A DNA stretch of 64,000 nucleotides from Streptomyces sp. NBC_00289 (GCF_041435115.1 NZ_CP108046.1:1984001-2048000); one strand, 5' to 3'. Positions 44,174-55,858 are shown, numbered from the stretch's first letter. Made by a program: numbers and translations. Notes: generated by a model from the sequence alone, not told the origin.

Positions 44174-44839
44174 ATGTCTGCGTCCGAACTGGCCGGACTG
44201 ACCGAAGAGGAGGAGCAGCCGAAGAAGCGTGCTCCTTGGGGCGTGATAGCGCTGGTTCTGCTGACCGGACTCGCGCTCATTCGCAACGGTTCCGGGGAAT
44301 TCGACGTGGGACCGCCGCAGCCGGCGTCGGCGGCGGCCGCGGACAGCCGCTCGGCCCACGGCGCCCTCCTCCCGGACCCGCTGCCCTACTCGGTGCCGGA
44401 CCGGGTGCGGATCCCGTCGATCCGGGTCGACGCGCCGGTCCTGCCGGTCGGCCTGGACGCGGACGGCTGGGTCGGCGCACCGCCGCCCGAGGACCCGAAC
44501 CTGGCGGGCTGGTTCACCGGCGCCGTCTCACCCGGCGAGAAGGGCACCGCCGTCGTGGTGGGCCATGTCGACAACAAACAGGGCCCCGCCGTGTTCTACG
44601 GACTGGGAGCCCTGAAAAAGGGAAATCGCGTCGAGGTCGCCCGCACGGATGCGAAGACGGCCGTGTTCGAGATCTACGGCATCGAGGTGTTCGAGAAGAA
44701 CAACTTCCCCGGCGACCGTGTCTACGCGTCCAAGGGCACGCCCGAATTGCGGGTCATCACCTGCGGAGGCGGTTTCTCCAAGCAGAACGGCTACGACGGG
44801 AATGTCGTCGCCTTCGCCCGCCTGGTCGGGGTCCGCTGA
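44174..44839 (+). CDS. Class F sortase
   Basis: 221 residues. Cytoplasmic N-terminus, one membrane helix (APWGVIALVLLTGLALI), then the extracellular sortase beta barrel. Catalytic residues seen: His in VVVGHVDN, Cys in LRVITCGGGF, Arg in VVAFARL. Class F enzymes are typical of Actinobacteria and their substrates are poorly known; class E, not F, does the LAXTG work for chaplins in Streptomyces. Start ATG 44174 after GAGGGGAAG. Neighbours with export signals and C-terminal helices are the likely clients (inference). Confidence 0.9.
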   Translation: MSASELAGLTEEEEQPKKRAPWGVIALVLLTGLALIRNGSGEFDVGPPQPASAAAADSRSAHGALLPDPLPYSVPDRVRIPSIRVDAPVLPVGLDADGWVGAPPPEDPNLAGWFTGAVSPGEKGTAVVVGHVDNKQGPAVFYGLGALKKGNRVEVARTDAKTAVFEIYGIEVFEKNNFPGDRVYASKGTPELRVITCGGGFSKQNGYDGNVVAFARLVGVR

Positions 44840-44871
44840 GCGTTCCCCGGCCGGGCGGGCGGAAAGCCGCC

Positions 44872-45708
44872 TCAGCCGTAGTACCGCCGGGGGACGGTGA
44901 GGTGGTAGCCGGAGTCGATCAGACGCGGCAGATAGTCGCGCAGGGCCCGGACACTCTGGGAGCGGTCGCCCCCGGCGTCGTGCGAGAGCACCACGACGCC
45001 CGGGGCGGCCCCCTTCTCGACCCGGCCGACGATGGTGCGGGCACCGGGCCTGGTCCAGTCGAGGGTGTCGACCGTCCAGGCCAGCGGCTCCATGCCCAGA
45101 CCGGCGCCGAGCTGGAAGGCCGCCCGGTTCCAGGCGCCGTAGGGCGCGCGGAACCATACGGGCCGCTCCCCGCAGGCGTCCTCGATGACGTCGCTGGTCC
45201 GTTCCATCTCGGTGCGGATCTGCCGGCGGCGGAGCCGGGTGAGGAGGGGGTGGGACCAGGTGTGGTTGCCGACCACGTGTCCCTCGTCGGCCATCCGGGC
45301 CAGCAGGTCCTTGTTGTAGGAGGCCATCTCCCCGCACACGAAGAACGACGCGCGGACGTCGTACTCGGCGAGGGTGTCCAGGATGTGCGGGGTGTAGCGG
45401 GGGTCGGGACCGTCGTCGAAGGTCAGCAGCATGGTGCGGCCGCGTCCCGACATGCGCAGGAACGGCTCGTGCCGTACGCGGGTCGCCGCGGGCGCGGCCT
45501 GTGGCGGGCCGTATCCGGTCAGGGGCTGGAGGCGGTAGGCGGAGGGCTTGAGCGCGGGCTGCGCCTGGGGGCCCGCGGCGGGCGGGGCGGGCGGGGCGGG
45601 AGCGTCGCCGGCGCCCGCCGCGAGGACTCCGGCCGTGCCGGCCGCACCCAGGACAGCGACGCCGGTGACCAACATTCGCCGCCGGGAGAGCAACTGATCC
45701 TTTTCCAT
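44872..45708 (-). CDS. Secreted polysaccharide deacetylase (NodB, CE4)
   Basis: 278 residues. A Tat-like leader (LSRRRMLVTGVAVLGAAGTA) is followed by a Pro/Ala linker and a NodB domain: LLTFDDGPDPRYTPHILDTL (metal Asp), VVGNHTWSHPLLTRLR (HxxxH metal site), WFRAPYGAWNRA and VLSHDAGGDRSQ. Removes N- or O-acetyl groups from wall glycans. ATG 45708. Convergent with the sortase gene, ending 32 bp away with a weak GGCGG-AAAG-CCGCC hairpin between. Confidence 0.92.
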   Translation of the reverse strand: MEKDQLLSRRRMLVTGVAVLGAAGTAGVLAAGAGDAPAPPAPPAAGPQAQPALKPSAYRLQPLTGYGPPQAAPAATRVRHEPFLRMSGRGRTMLLTFDDGPDPRYTPHILDTLAEYDVRASFFVCGEMASYNKDLLARMADEGHVVGNHTWSHPLLTRLRRRQIRTEMERTSDVIEDACGERPVWFRAPYGAWNRAAFQLGAGLGMEPLAWTVDTLDWTRPGARTIVGRVEKGAAPGVVVLSHDAGGDRSQSVRALRDYLPRLIDSGYHLTVPRRYYG

Positions 45709-45797
45709 GAGTCATCAGTCGCCCGGCGGAAGGCCGACGCACCCCGGTGACACCGGAGCGGCGGCACGAAAACACCCGCGCGGCCTACGGAACACCG

Positions 45798-48439
<2,642 letters not shown>

Positions 48440-48514
48440 CCGGGCACCTCCCCACCCCGTCGCGGGCGCGCCTCGCGCCGTGACGGCCCCGCGGGCAGCG
48501 TGGCGCGCGAGCCG

Positions 48515-49666
48515 TCACCGCCCCATGGCGAGCCCGTCCTTGGCCGCGCCGCGGCTCAGCACCACCTGCCTGATCCGGTCCCGCGCCCCCCGCACGTCCG
48601 CGCCCCGGGCCAGCGCCTCGTTGAGGTTGACGGCCCGCCCGGCGTCGACGTCGAACCACTGGGGCACGAACTCGGCCTTCGTCACCTTCCAGCGCCCGCC
48701 CGCACGGCCGGGCGGGGCGAAGGTGAAGCGGCCGATCGTGGACTCGTTGCCGCGCGGGTCCTGGGCCCCCTCGTGGTTGGTCATCTCGCCTGCGATCTGG
48801 TCGCCCATGCCGTAGACCACCCAGGTGCCGTTGACCTTCTCGTACGCCTGCGGGACGTGGGCGTGCGTGCCGAGGATCAGGTCGACGGCGGGGCGGTCGC
48901 CCGTGCGGGCCGCGGTGAGCCGCCGGGCCAGGGTCAACTGCTGCTCGTCGGGGGCTTCCTGCCACTCGGTTCCCCAGTGCACGGACACCACGACCACGTC
49001 GGCGCCGGCGGCCCGGGCGGCGCGGGCGTCCGCCAGGATCCGGTTCTCGTCGATCAGGTTGACGGCCCAGGGTCGGCCCGGTGGGAGCGGGTAGCCGTTG
49101 GTGTCGTAGGTGTAGGCGAGGTGCGCGACCTTCGCCGGACCCACGGGCAGCACCGTGACGGTGCGCGCCTCGCCCTCGGTGCGCGCGGATCCGGCGTGTC
49201 GCACGCCCGCGCGGTCGAGGGCGTCGAGGGTGCGGCGGATGCCTTCGGCGCCGTCGTCGAGACTGTGGTTGGAGGCGGTGGAGCAGCCGTCGTAGCCGGT
49301 GGCGGCGAGGGCGGCGGCCACCTCGGGCGGGGACTTGAAGGCGGGATAGCCGGTGTAGTCGCCGTCCGCGCCGTAGACGGTCTCCATGTGACACAGCGCC
49401 AGATCGGCGCGGGCGACGACGGATCGGACGCCGGCGAACATCGGGCGGAAGTCGTAGCCCCTGCCGCCCGCGTCGAAGTGCGCCCGGTCGATGATCGAAC
49501 TGTGCGGGAGGACGTCGCCGGAGGCGACGAGTGTGAAGCCGCGGGAGGCGTCCGGCGCCGGCCGTCCGGCCGCCCCCTTCTCCCCGGCGGACTGGGCCTG
49601 GCAGGCGGCACCCGCGGTGAGCAGGGCCGTGAGGGCCAGGGCAACCTGTCGTCTGCGTGCAATCAT
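48515..49666 (-). CDS. CapA/PgsA-like metallophosphatase-fold lipoprotein
   Basis: 383 residues. The leader RRQVALALTALLTAGAAC is a lipobox, so it is anchored outside. The body matches the CapA family used in poly-gamma-glutamate export: TLVASGDVLPHSSIIDRA, DLALCHMETVYGADGD, GYDGCSTASNHSLDDG, VVVSVHWGTEWQE, LILGTHAHVPQAYEKVNGTW. The calcineurin-like metal residues (Asp, His, Asn-His, His-x-His) are present. No capB or capC nearby, so a polymer-hydrolase or wall role is as likely as capsule. ATG 49666. Confidence 0.87.
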   Translation of the reverse strand: MIARRRQVALALTALLTAGAACQAQSAGEKGAAGRPAPDASRGFTLVASGDVLPHSSIIDRAHFDAGGRGYDFRPMFAGVRSVVARADLALCHMETVYGADGDYTGYPAFKSPPEVAAALAATGYDGCSTASNHSLDDGAEGIRRTLDALDRAGVRHAGSARTEGEARTVTVLPVGPAKVAHLAYTYDTNGYPLPPGRPWAVNLIDENRILADARAARAAGADVVVVSVHWGTEWQEAPDEQQLTLARRLTAARTGDRPAVDLILGTHAHVPQAYEKVNGTWVVYGMGDQIAGEMTNHEGAQDPRGNESTIGRFTFAPPGRAGGRWKVTKAEFVPQWFDVDAGRAVNLNEALARGADVRGARDRIRQVVLSRGAAKDGLAMGR

Positions 49667-49685
49667 CAGCTCACCCCATTGAGGT

Positions 49686-49705
49686 CCTATTTGCACATAA
49701 ATAGG
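49686..49705. promoter_or_regulatory. AT-rich palindrome CCTATTT-N6-AAATAGG
   Basis: Perfect 7-bp arms with GCACAT between, an AT-rich block standing out in the GC-rich sequence. It lies 20 bp upstream of the CapA start and 174 bp from the divergent sigma-factor gene. It has the shape of an operator for one or both. Confidence 0.65.
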
Positions 49706-49878
49706 TACGAAGTTGTCCGCGCCCTCAAACGGTCTCGGCGCACCCTTAGCCCGTCCGGAGCGCGCGAACGGCGGTCCGGGGACCGTTCGTCGGACCGTTC
49801 GCCGACGCGATCGACCGTCCGCCGCAGACCTGTGCGCCCGCCCTGTCCACAAACGGCACCCTGCGGTGCCATACGGCC

Positions 49879-50427
49879 ATGACGGCCGGAACCACCCTCA
49901 CGAAGAACGGGACGACCGCCGACCACGAGCTCGCCGCGCTGCAGCGCGAGCACGGTCGGCCGCTGTTCGCGCTGCTGTTGAGGCTGTGCGACGGCGACCG
50001 CCAGCGCGCCGAGGACCTGGTCCAGGAGACGCTCGTCCGCGCCTGGCAGCACCCCGAGGCACTGCGCGCGGACGCCTTCGAGTCCGTACGGCCGTGGCTG
50101 CTCACCGTGGGACGGCACCTCGCGATCGACGCGCGGCGGGCCCGTCAGGCGCGGCCCGCCGAGGTCGGCGACGCCGTCCTGGAGAACGCGCGGGTCTGCG
50201 CCGACCACGCCGAACGCGCGGCCGCCACCCTCGACGTACGCGAGGCTGTGAAGACACTCACTCCGGAGCACCGTGAAGTCCTGGTGCTCGTGTACTTCCA
50301 GGGGGCGAGTGTGGCGGAGGCCGCGGCAGCCCTCGGGATTCCGCCCGGTACCGTGAAGTCCCGCGCGTACTACGCGCTGCGCGCCCTGCGCCGGGTCCTT
50401 CCCGGTTATGCGGCCGACCTGCGATGA
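49879..50427 (+). CDS. ECF (sigma-70 family) RNA polymerase sigma factor
   Basis: 182 residues with regions 2 and 4 only. Region 2: GRPLFALLLRLCDGDRQRAE, LVQETLVRAWQHPE, VRPWLLTVGRHLAIDARRAR. Region 4: LTPEHREVLVLVYFQGASVA, EAAAALGIPPGTVKSRAYYA. It redirects RNA polymerase to its own promoters and is expected to be held by the anti-sigma factor encoded at 51296-51946. Start ATG 49879. Confidence 0.93.
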   Translation: MTAGTTLTKNGTTADHELAALQREHGRPLFALLLRLCDGDRQRAEDLVQETLVRAWQHPEALRADAFESVRPWLLTVGRHLAIDARRARQARPAEVGDAVLENARVCADHAERAAATLDVREAVKTLTPEHREVLVLVYFQGASVAEAAAALGIPPGTVKSRAYYALRALRRVLPGYAADLR

Positions 50428-50628
50428 AACTCACGCCTGGGTCAAACCTCGGCAAAGCGCCTTGCTGAGGACCCCGGTTGAGTAATCGGCTGTCCTCATC
50501 CGTGTTCCGGATGGAACCCGGCCGCCGGTTTCGCGCAGTCCGCCCGACGGGGCGGGCGGGGATCCCGCGACCGGGTCCCAGGACCCGGGGTCGGGCGACG
50601 CGCACGCACCGGAGGAAGGCAGGAAGGG

Positions 50629-51144
50629 ATGCTGCACAGAGGTCAAGAGAGCACGGACGGGGCCGGCAACGGCGAACTCACCGTCCCCATGGCCTGGTTC
50701 TACGCCGAGTACATCGCCGACGAACTGCTGCGGACCGGTGACCTGATGCCACCGACGTCCTTCGAGTTCCGCGCGGGGCGGGACGCCCTGGCACTGACCA
50801 TCTACCTCTCCGACACCGAGGGCGAGCTCTCCGGCATCCAGGTCGTCACCCAACTGGAGACCTGGCTGTCGCTCACGGCCTACGACCAGCCGTGGCAGGA
50901 CTGGGTCCGCGAACGGACGGCCGCGCTGGCCGCCGCCGCGGTCACCTCCGGCGGGCCCTCCCCCGACCTGGAACTGGCCGAGGCGGCCTGGCGCTGGCTA
51001 CAGGAGACCGAGTTGCTCGCCCCCGATCTGGACGCGGTCCCGGGGGGCGGCGCGGTGGTCGGCGAGGACGACGGACCGAAGGTGTGGACGCCCGCCTGGC
51101 AGCTCGGGTTGCCTCTCGGACACCTCGCCATCCATCTCTTCTAG
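50629..51144 (+). CDS. Uncharacterised cytosolic protein between sigma and anti-sigma genes
   Basis: 171 residues, not recognised. No signal peptide or membrane segment. Acidic, with alternating helices (VPMAWFYAEYIADELLRTGD, SGIQVVTQLETWLSLTAYDQ, DLELAEAAWRWLQETELLAP). Start ATG 50629 after GGAAGGG. It reads the same way as the sigma factor before it (201-bp gap) and the anti-sigma factor after it (151-bp gap), so an accessory role in that regulatory unit is possible but not shown. Confidence 0.7.
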   Translation: MLHRGQESTDGAGNGELTVPMAWFYAEYIADELLRTGDLMPPTSFEFRAGRDALALTIYLSDTEGELSGIQVVTQLETWLSLTAYDQPWQDWVRERTAALAAAAVTSGGPSPDLELAEAAWRWLQETELLAPDLDAVPGGGAVVGEDDGPKVWTPAWQLGLPLGHLAIHLF

Positions 51145-51295
51145 ATTCGTTTCACCTCACACCAATCCGCGGCCCGGGCCGCTCCGAATCCCTAGGTTGC
51201 GATTCGGTACGTACCTTGAGTGATTCGGCAGCCTCGTGCGTACCGGTGGGAGCAAGGAGTAACCCCACCCACACCCAACGGCACGAGGATTCGGC

Positions 51296-51946
51296 ATGAG
51301 GTCCCAGGAAAGGCATCGCGACGTCGGCGCGTACGCGCTCGGCGTGCTGGACGAGGCGGACGCCTTCCGCTTCGAGGACCACCTCATGGAGTGCCCGCAA
51401 TGTGCGGCAACCGTGACCGAGTTCGGGCCCATCACCCGGCAGATGATGCTCTACCGGCGGGCCACGCCGCGTTCGGTGCACCCCATGGCCCAGCCCGGGC
51501 CCAGGCTGCTGGACCGGCTGCTCGGCGAGGTGGCGTCACGGCACCGGGCGGGGCGACGGCGGATCCTGTACGCGGTGGCCGCCTCGGTGGTGATCGCGGT
51601 CGCCGGTTCGGGACTCGCGATGACGACCGGCGGTACGAAGCAGGCCGTACAGGTCACGGCGACCGACGAACGCTCGGGCGTGTGGGCCCAGGTCACCGTC
51701 GCCGACGAGGACTGGGGCAGCGACGTCGAGGTCAAGATCAAGGACGGGGCCGGACCCCGCCCCTGCCGGCTCGTCGCGGTCGGCAGCGACGGCTCCGAGC
51801 AGACGGTGACCGGCTGGAACGTGCCCTCGCACGACGCCCGTCCGAACACCATGCGCGGCAGCGTCGACATGCACCCCGACCAGATCGTCCGCTACGAGGT
51901 CCGCACCCAGTCCGGCGAGCATCTGGTGACGCTCCCGGCTCAGTAG
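51296..51946 (+). CDS. ZAS-type anti-sigma factor
   Basis: 216 residues. The N-terminal zinc-binding anti-sigma domain carries the HxxxCxxC motif in EDHLMECPQCAATV (about residues 25-38). A single membrane helix (ILYAVAASVVIAVAGSGLAM) and a ~110-residue extracytoplasmic sensor domain follow. It should sequester the ECF sigma factor encoded upstream until an envelope signal releases it. The leader holds the palindrome GGTACGTACC (51206-51215). Confidence 0.92.
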   Translation: MRSQERHRDVGAYALGVLDEADAFRFEDHLMECPQCAATVTEFGPITRQMMLYRRATPRSVHPMAQPGPRLLDRLLGEVASRHRAGRRRILYAVAASVVIAVAGSGLAMTTGGTKQAVQVTATDERSGVWAQVTVADEDWGSDVEVKIKDGAGPRPCRLVAVGSDGSEQTVTGWNVPSHDARPNTMRGSVDMHPDQIVRYEVRTQSGEHLVTLPAQ

Positions 51947-51966
51947 CAACAGGGTTGCCGCGCACG

Positions 51967-52830
51967 CTACTTGAGCAGTCGGGACATCCTCCGGTCCGCG
52001 AGTGGCCTGCCGCCCGTCTGGCACGTGGGGCAGTACTGCAGCGAGGAGTCGCTGAAGGAGACCTCACGGATCGTGTCACCGCACACGGGGCAGGGCTCGC
52101 CGGTACGGCCGTGCACGCGCAGGCCGCTCCTCTTCTCCGCCTTCAGGCGTCCGGCGGCCAGGCCGCGGGAGCGTTCGACCGCCTCGGTCAGTGTGCCGCG
52201 CAGCGCCTCGTACAGGCCGTGGGTCTCCTCGGGCGTCAGGGTCGAGGTGGGTTTGAAGGGGGACATTCTCGCGGCGTGCAGAATCTCGTCGCTGTACGCG
52301 TTGCCCACACCGGCGATCAGGCCCTGGTCGCGCAGCGCGCCCTTGATCTGCCGCCGTTCGCCCGCCAGCAGGGCCGTGAGCCGGGCCTCGTCGAAGTCGT
52401 CGGCGAGCGGGTCGGGGCCGAGGCGGGCCACGCCGGGGACCTCCTGCGGATCCCGTACGACGTAGACGGCCAGCCGCTTCTGGGTGCCCGCCTCCGTCAG
52501 GTCGAAGCCCGCGCCGGTCTCCAGAGCCGCGCGCAGGGCGAGGGGTCCCTTGCCGGGGCGGGGCGGGCCGTCGGGAAGCCGGTCCTTCCAGTGCAGCCAG
52601 CCGGCCCGGGCCAGGTGGGTCACGAAGTGGGGACCGCCGTCCGTCTCCAGGCCCAGGAACTTGCCGTACCGCCGCACGGCGGTGACCACGCGGTCCTCGA
52701 CGGCCGTGACCGGCGGGTCGTACGTTTTCAGGACGCTGATCGCGACGGGCAGCACCCGCACGATCCGTCGGCCGACCAGGTGCTCGGTGAGGAAGTCCTT
52801 GAGCGCTTCGACCTCGGGGAGTTCCGGCAT
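51967..52830 (-). CDS. Fpg/Nei family DNA glycosylase
   Basis: 287 residues. MPELPEVEALKDFL gives the catalytic N-terminal Pro-2 and Glu-3. H2TH region GLIAGVGNAYSDEILHAARM is intact, and the C-terminal zinc finger CPVCG ... CPTCQ is complete. It excises oxidised bases (Fpg- or Nei-type) and nicks the DNA. ATG 52830. Family membership is clear; base specificity is not. It ends 20 bp from the convergent anti-sigma gene. Confidence 0.92.
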   Translation of the reverse strand: MPELPEVEALKDFLTEHLVGRRIVRVLPVAISVLKTYDPPVTAVEDRVVTAVRRYGKFLGLETDGGPHFVTHLARAGWLHWKDRLPDGPPRPGKGPLALRAALETGAGFDLTEAGTQKRLAVYVVRDPQEVPGVARLGPDPLADDFDEARLTALLAGERRQIKGALRDQGLIAGVGNAYSDEILHAARMSPFKPTSTLTPEETHGLYEALRGTLTEAVERSRGLAAGRLKAEKRSGLRVHGRTGEPCPVCGDTIREVSFSDSSLQYCPTCQTGGRPLADRRMSRLLK

Positions 52831-52861
52831 ACGTCCAGAGTGCCACCGTCGGCCGCCGTGT

Positions 52862-54937
52862 TCAGTTCGGCTCCGGCACCACGAACTCGCACCACACGCA
52901 CTTGCCGCCGCCCCGCGCCTCCACGCCCCACTGGTCGGCGAGCAGGTCGACGAGGAGCAGGCCGCGCCCCGAGACACCGGACTCCCCCGCCTCGCGGCGC
53001 CGGGGCAGCGCGCTGGAGGAGTCCTCGACGTCGACGCGCAGCCTCCGGTCGCCGCCACTGAGGACCCGGAGAGTGACGACCGAGGAGCCCTCGGTGTGTA
53101 TCAGAGCGTTGGTGATCAGCTCGTCGGCGGCCAGTTCGATCTCGTCGGCGCGGTCACGGGCGCCCCAGGCCCGGACGGCGGTACGGATCATGTGCCGGGC
53201 CTCGGTCAGGGCCTCGGCGTCGCCGAGTGCCACGTGCTGCTGGAGCCGGCCGCCGGCTCTCGGGGCGCCCGGTCCGAGCCGGCGCAGCAGCAGCAGCGCC
53301 ACGTCGTCGTCGCCGCCACGTTCCTCGGCCACGTCGATGAGCCGGTCGGCGAGGTCCCGGATGTCCTCGGGGCCGGTGGCGATGAGCGCGGTGAGGGCCC
53401 GCATGCCGTCGTCGAGGTCGGCGCCGGGCTGTTCGACCAGGCCGTCGGTGCACAGCACCAACGTGTGGCCGGGATCCAGCTCGACGGTGGCGACGGGGTA
53501 CTCCAGACGGCCGAACTCGGCGGACAGGCCCAGCGGGAGACCGCCCTCGACGGACACGCGGCGGCAGGTGCCGTCGGGGCGCCGGATCAGCGGGTCGATG
53601 TGGCCGGCCCGCACCACCTGGACCACCCCGGTGGACAGATCGGCCTCCGCGTAGAGACAGGTCGCGAAGCGGTCGGTGTCGAGTTCGTGCAGGAAGACGG
53701 AGGCGCGGGCCATCACGGTGGCCGGGGTGTGGCCCTCGGTGGCGTACGCCTTCAGGACGATGCGCAGCTGGCCCATCACGGCCGCCGCGTGCGTGTCGTG
53801 CCCCTGTACGTCACCGATGACCGCGCCGACGCGGCCGCCCGGCAGCGGGATCACGTCGTACCAGTCGCCGCCGATGTCACGGCCGAGCGAGCCCGAGCGG
53901 TAGCGGACGGCGACGTCGGCGCCGGGCACCCGGGGGATGGCGCGGGGCAGCATGGCCTGCTGGAGTCCGGTGGCGAGGTCCTTCTCCTGCTCGTAGAACA
54001 TGGCGCGCTGCAGGCTCTGCGCGATGCTGCTGCCGAGGGCGATCAGCACGTTGCGGTCCTCGGGCGAGAAACCGCTTCGGTCGTTGTAGAGCAGGCCCAT
54101 GGCGCCGATCGGCCGGGCCTCGACGATCAGCGGCAGATAGGCCGCCGCGGTGATGTCCAGGCCGGTGAGGTGCGGCCAGAGGATCGGATAGCGCTCGGCG
54201 AACTCGCCGGGCGACTCGATGAAGCGGGGGGTGAGGGTCCGTACGACCTCGCTCATCGGGTAGGGCTCGTCGATCCGGGTGACGTCGGTGCCGGGGACGA
54301 AACTTCCCTCCGGCCCCTCGGCGATCAGCCTGATCCGGCCCGCCTCGACCAGCCCCATGACCAGGCTGGCGGCACCGAGGTGGGTGAGGCCGTGGGTGTC
54401 CTTGAGGACGTCTATGACGTCCTGGACGGTACGGGCGTGCGCGAGGGCCGCGGTGGTGAGCTGCACGACGTTGGTCTGCCGGCGCCGGGCCTCGTCCTGG
54501 GCGGCCTGCTCCTGCCGGGACAGGATGTCGTTGAGTTCCTGGGTGGCGTCGCGGACGATGCCGACGATCCGGCGCGGCCGGCCGGTCGCGTCCCGGCGGA
54601 TGTAGCCCTGGGTGTGGGTCCAGCGCAGCGAGCCGTCGCGGCAGCGGAGGCGGAAGTACGTGCCGTAGTTCTCGCTGCCGTCCTTCATGGCCCGGGCGAC
54701 CAGCGCGTCGAGCCGGTGACCCTCCGCGCCCGGGACCCGGTGGGCGAGGGAGGAGGGGTGGCCGTCGTACTCGTCGGGGCGCAGGTCGAAGACCTCGTAG
54801 GCCTGGGCGTCCATATGGAACAGGCCACTGTCGAGGTCCCAGTCGAAACTGCCCATGTGATTGAGCGCCAGGATCGGATCCGGGTGGGCGGGCCAGTCGT
54901 CCGGGAGTGACAGGGCGCTCGCTCCCCGATCAACCAT
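52862..54937 (-). CDS. PAS-GAF-SpoIIE phosphatase with ATPase domain
   Basis: 691 residues, order: PAS domain (about 20-130; MGSFDWDLDSGLFHMDAQAY, GIVRDATQELNDIL), GAF (about 165-330), PP2C/SpoIIE (about 345-565; RDIGGDWYDVIPLPGGRVGA, IGDVQGHDTHAAAVM, DGLVEQPGADLDDGM) and a C-terminal HATPase-c anti-sigma-like kinase domain (ADELITNALIHTEGSSVVTL, SGVSGRGLLLVDLLADQWG). Such Streptomyces proteins dephosphorylate anti-anti-sigma factors while the ATPase domain phosphorylates partners. ATG 54937. Partners are not in this window. Confidence 0.9.
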   Translation of the reverse strand: MVDRGASALSLPDDWPAHPDPILALNHMGSFDWDLDSGLFHMDAQAYEVFDLRPDEYDGHPSSLAHRVPGAEGHRLDALVARAMKDGSENYGTYFRLRCRDGSLRWTHTQGYIRRDATGRPRRIVGIVRDATQELNDILSRQEQAAQDEARRRQTNVVQLTTAALAHARTVQDVIDVLKDTHGLTHLGAASLVMGLVEAGRIRLIAEGPEGSFVPGTDVTRIDEPYPMSEVVRTLTPRFIESPGEFAERYPILWPHLTGLDITAAAYLPLIVEARPIGAMGLLYNDRSGFSPEDRNVLIALGSSIAQSLQRAMFYEQEKDLATGLQQAMLPRAIPRVPGADVAVRYRSGSLGRDIGGDWYDVIPLPGGRVGAVIGDVQGHDTHAAAVMGQLRIVLKAYATEGHTPATVMARASVFLHELDTDRFATCLYAEADLSTGVVQVVRAGHIDPLIRRPDGTCRRVSVEGGLPLGLSAEFGRLEYPVATVELDPGHTLVLCTDGLVEQPGADLDDGMRALTALIATGPEDIRDLADRLIDVAEERGGDDDVALLLLRRLGPGAPRAGGRLQQHVALGDAEALTEARHMIRTAVRAWGARDRADEIELAADELITNALIHTEGSSVVTLRVLSGGDRRLRVDVEDSSSALPRRREAGESGVSGRGLLLVDLLADQWGVEARGGGKCVWCEFVVPEPN

Positions 54938-55014
54938 GGGGCCCACCTTGCCAGGGTTAGTCCGATTATTCGACCGGGAAACCGAACCTGCCGGCTTCCC
55001 GGTGGTGTCCGGAA

Positions 55015-55731
55015 TCAGCTGTCGAAGACGTCGGCGGGACCGTCGGTAACGCCGTCCTCCCCGGTCGGATCGGCGTCCGGAATCAGCCCCCCGCCGTCGC
55101 GCAGGTCGGGGATCTCCGGCACGGTCTCGGGCCCGATCTCGTCCGAGAGCCCGGGAAGCGACTCGGTCTCGGCCTCGGGCCCGATCTCGGGCTCGCACGA
55201 CGGAACACCGAGTTCGCCCGCGGCGAGGTCGCTTCCGGCGAGGTCGTCCGTGGCGGTCCTGTCCGCGGCGGTCCTGTCCTCGGCGGTCCTGTCCTCGCCG
55301 ATCCCGTCCTCGGCGGTCGCTCCCTCACCGACCCCGTCCTGGTTCGTCACGGCCCCGTCCGAACCGTCCGGCAGAAGCCCGGGCTCGGACATCCGCGTCT
55401 CGGGGATGCCCGAGGTGCCCGGGGCGGTGAGGGGCGGGGTGACGGGGACGCCCGGGGCTGCGGCGGCGTCCGGGGACGCGCAGTCGGGTGCCGGCGGCGC
55501 GGCCGCCTGCGGCGTTCGGGTGACCGGGGACGGGACGGCCGTCGCCGGTGGACCGGATTCCCTGACGTGTTCCGGTCCACCGGTGACGGCCGGCTCCAGG
55601 AGGAGTCCGCCGCTCGACCTCGCGTCCCTGTCCCCCGCGCCACCGCAGCCGGTGACGAGGAGCGCCGCCGAGAGCGTCCAGGCGGTGACGATGGCTCCGG
55701 TGGGTATGCGCACCACGTTCTCCCACTTCAT
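55015..55731 (-). CDS. Acidic Pro-rich lipoprotein with 15-bp coding repeats
   Basis: 238 residues. TAWTLSAALLVTGCG is a lipobox with Cys 29. The mature protein is low-complexity and acidic, with Pro/Ala-rich linker then Asp/Glu/Thr-rich segments including near-perfect repeats of DRTAE/DRTAA (15-bp DNA units at about 55245-55320) and a Glu-rich tail. No known domain; probably an exported, extended protein. Start ATG 55731. Lack of conserved structure keeps confidence moderate. Confidence 0.65.
   Translation of the reverse strand: MKWENVVRIPTGAIVTAWTLSAALLVTGCGGAGDRDARSSGGLLLEPAVTGGPEHVRESGPPATAVPSPVTRTPQAAAPPAPDCASPDAAAAPGVPVTPPLTAPGTSGIPETRMSEPGLLPDGSDGAVTNQDGVGEGATAEDGIGEDRTAEDRTAADRTATDDLAGSDLAAGELGVPSCEPEIGPEAETESLPGLSDEIGPETVPEIPDLRDGGGLIPDADPTGEDGVTDGPADVFDS
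55245..55320. repeat. 15-bp tandem repeats inside the lipoprotein gene
   Basis: About five units of the form GGCGGTCCTGTCCNC in tandem with small changes. The length is a multiple of three, so copy-number change would add or remove five residues without breaking the frame. Confidence 0.8.
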
Positions 55732-55858
55732 CGCACTTCATCGCGGGCAGTTCGCCACCATTTTCTGCCGCACCCCCTCGGGTTACGCAAACGGAGGCGC
55801 GGTACACACAGAGTGACTCCGGGTTCCCGCGTGACACTGGAAAGAGGAGCGCACTGCC

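Noticed and set aside
48440-48514. Strong bidirectional terminator between UspA and CapA genes
   Set aside because: The GGCGCG/CGCGCC stem is only six bases with mismatches beyond, too weak to list as a feature.
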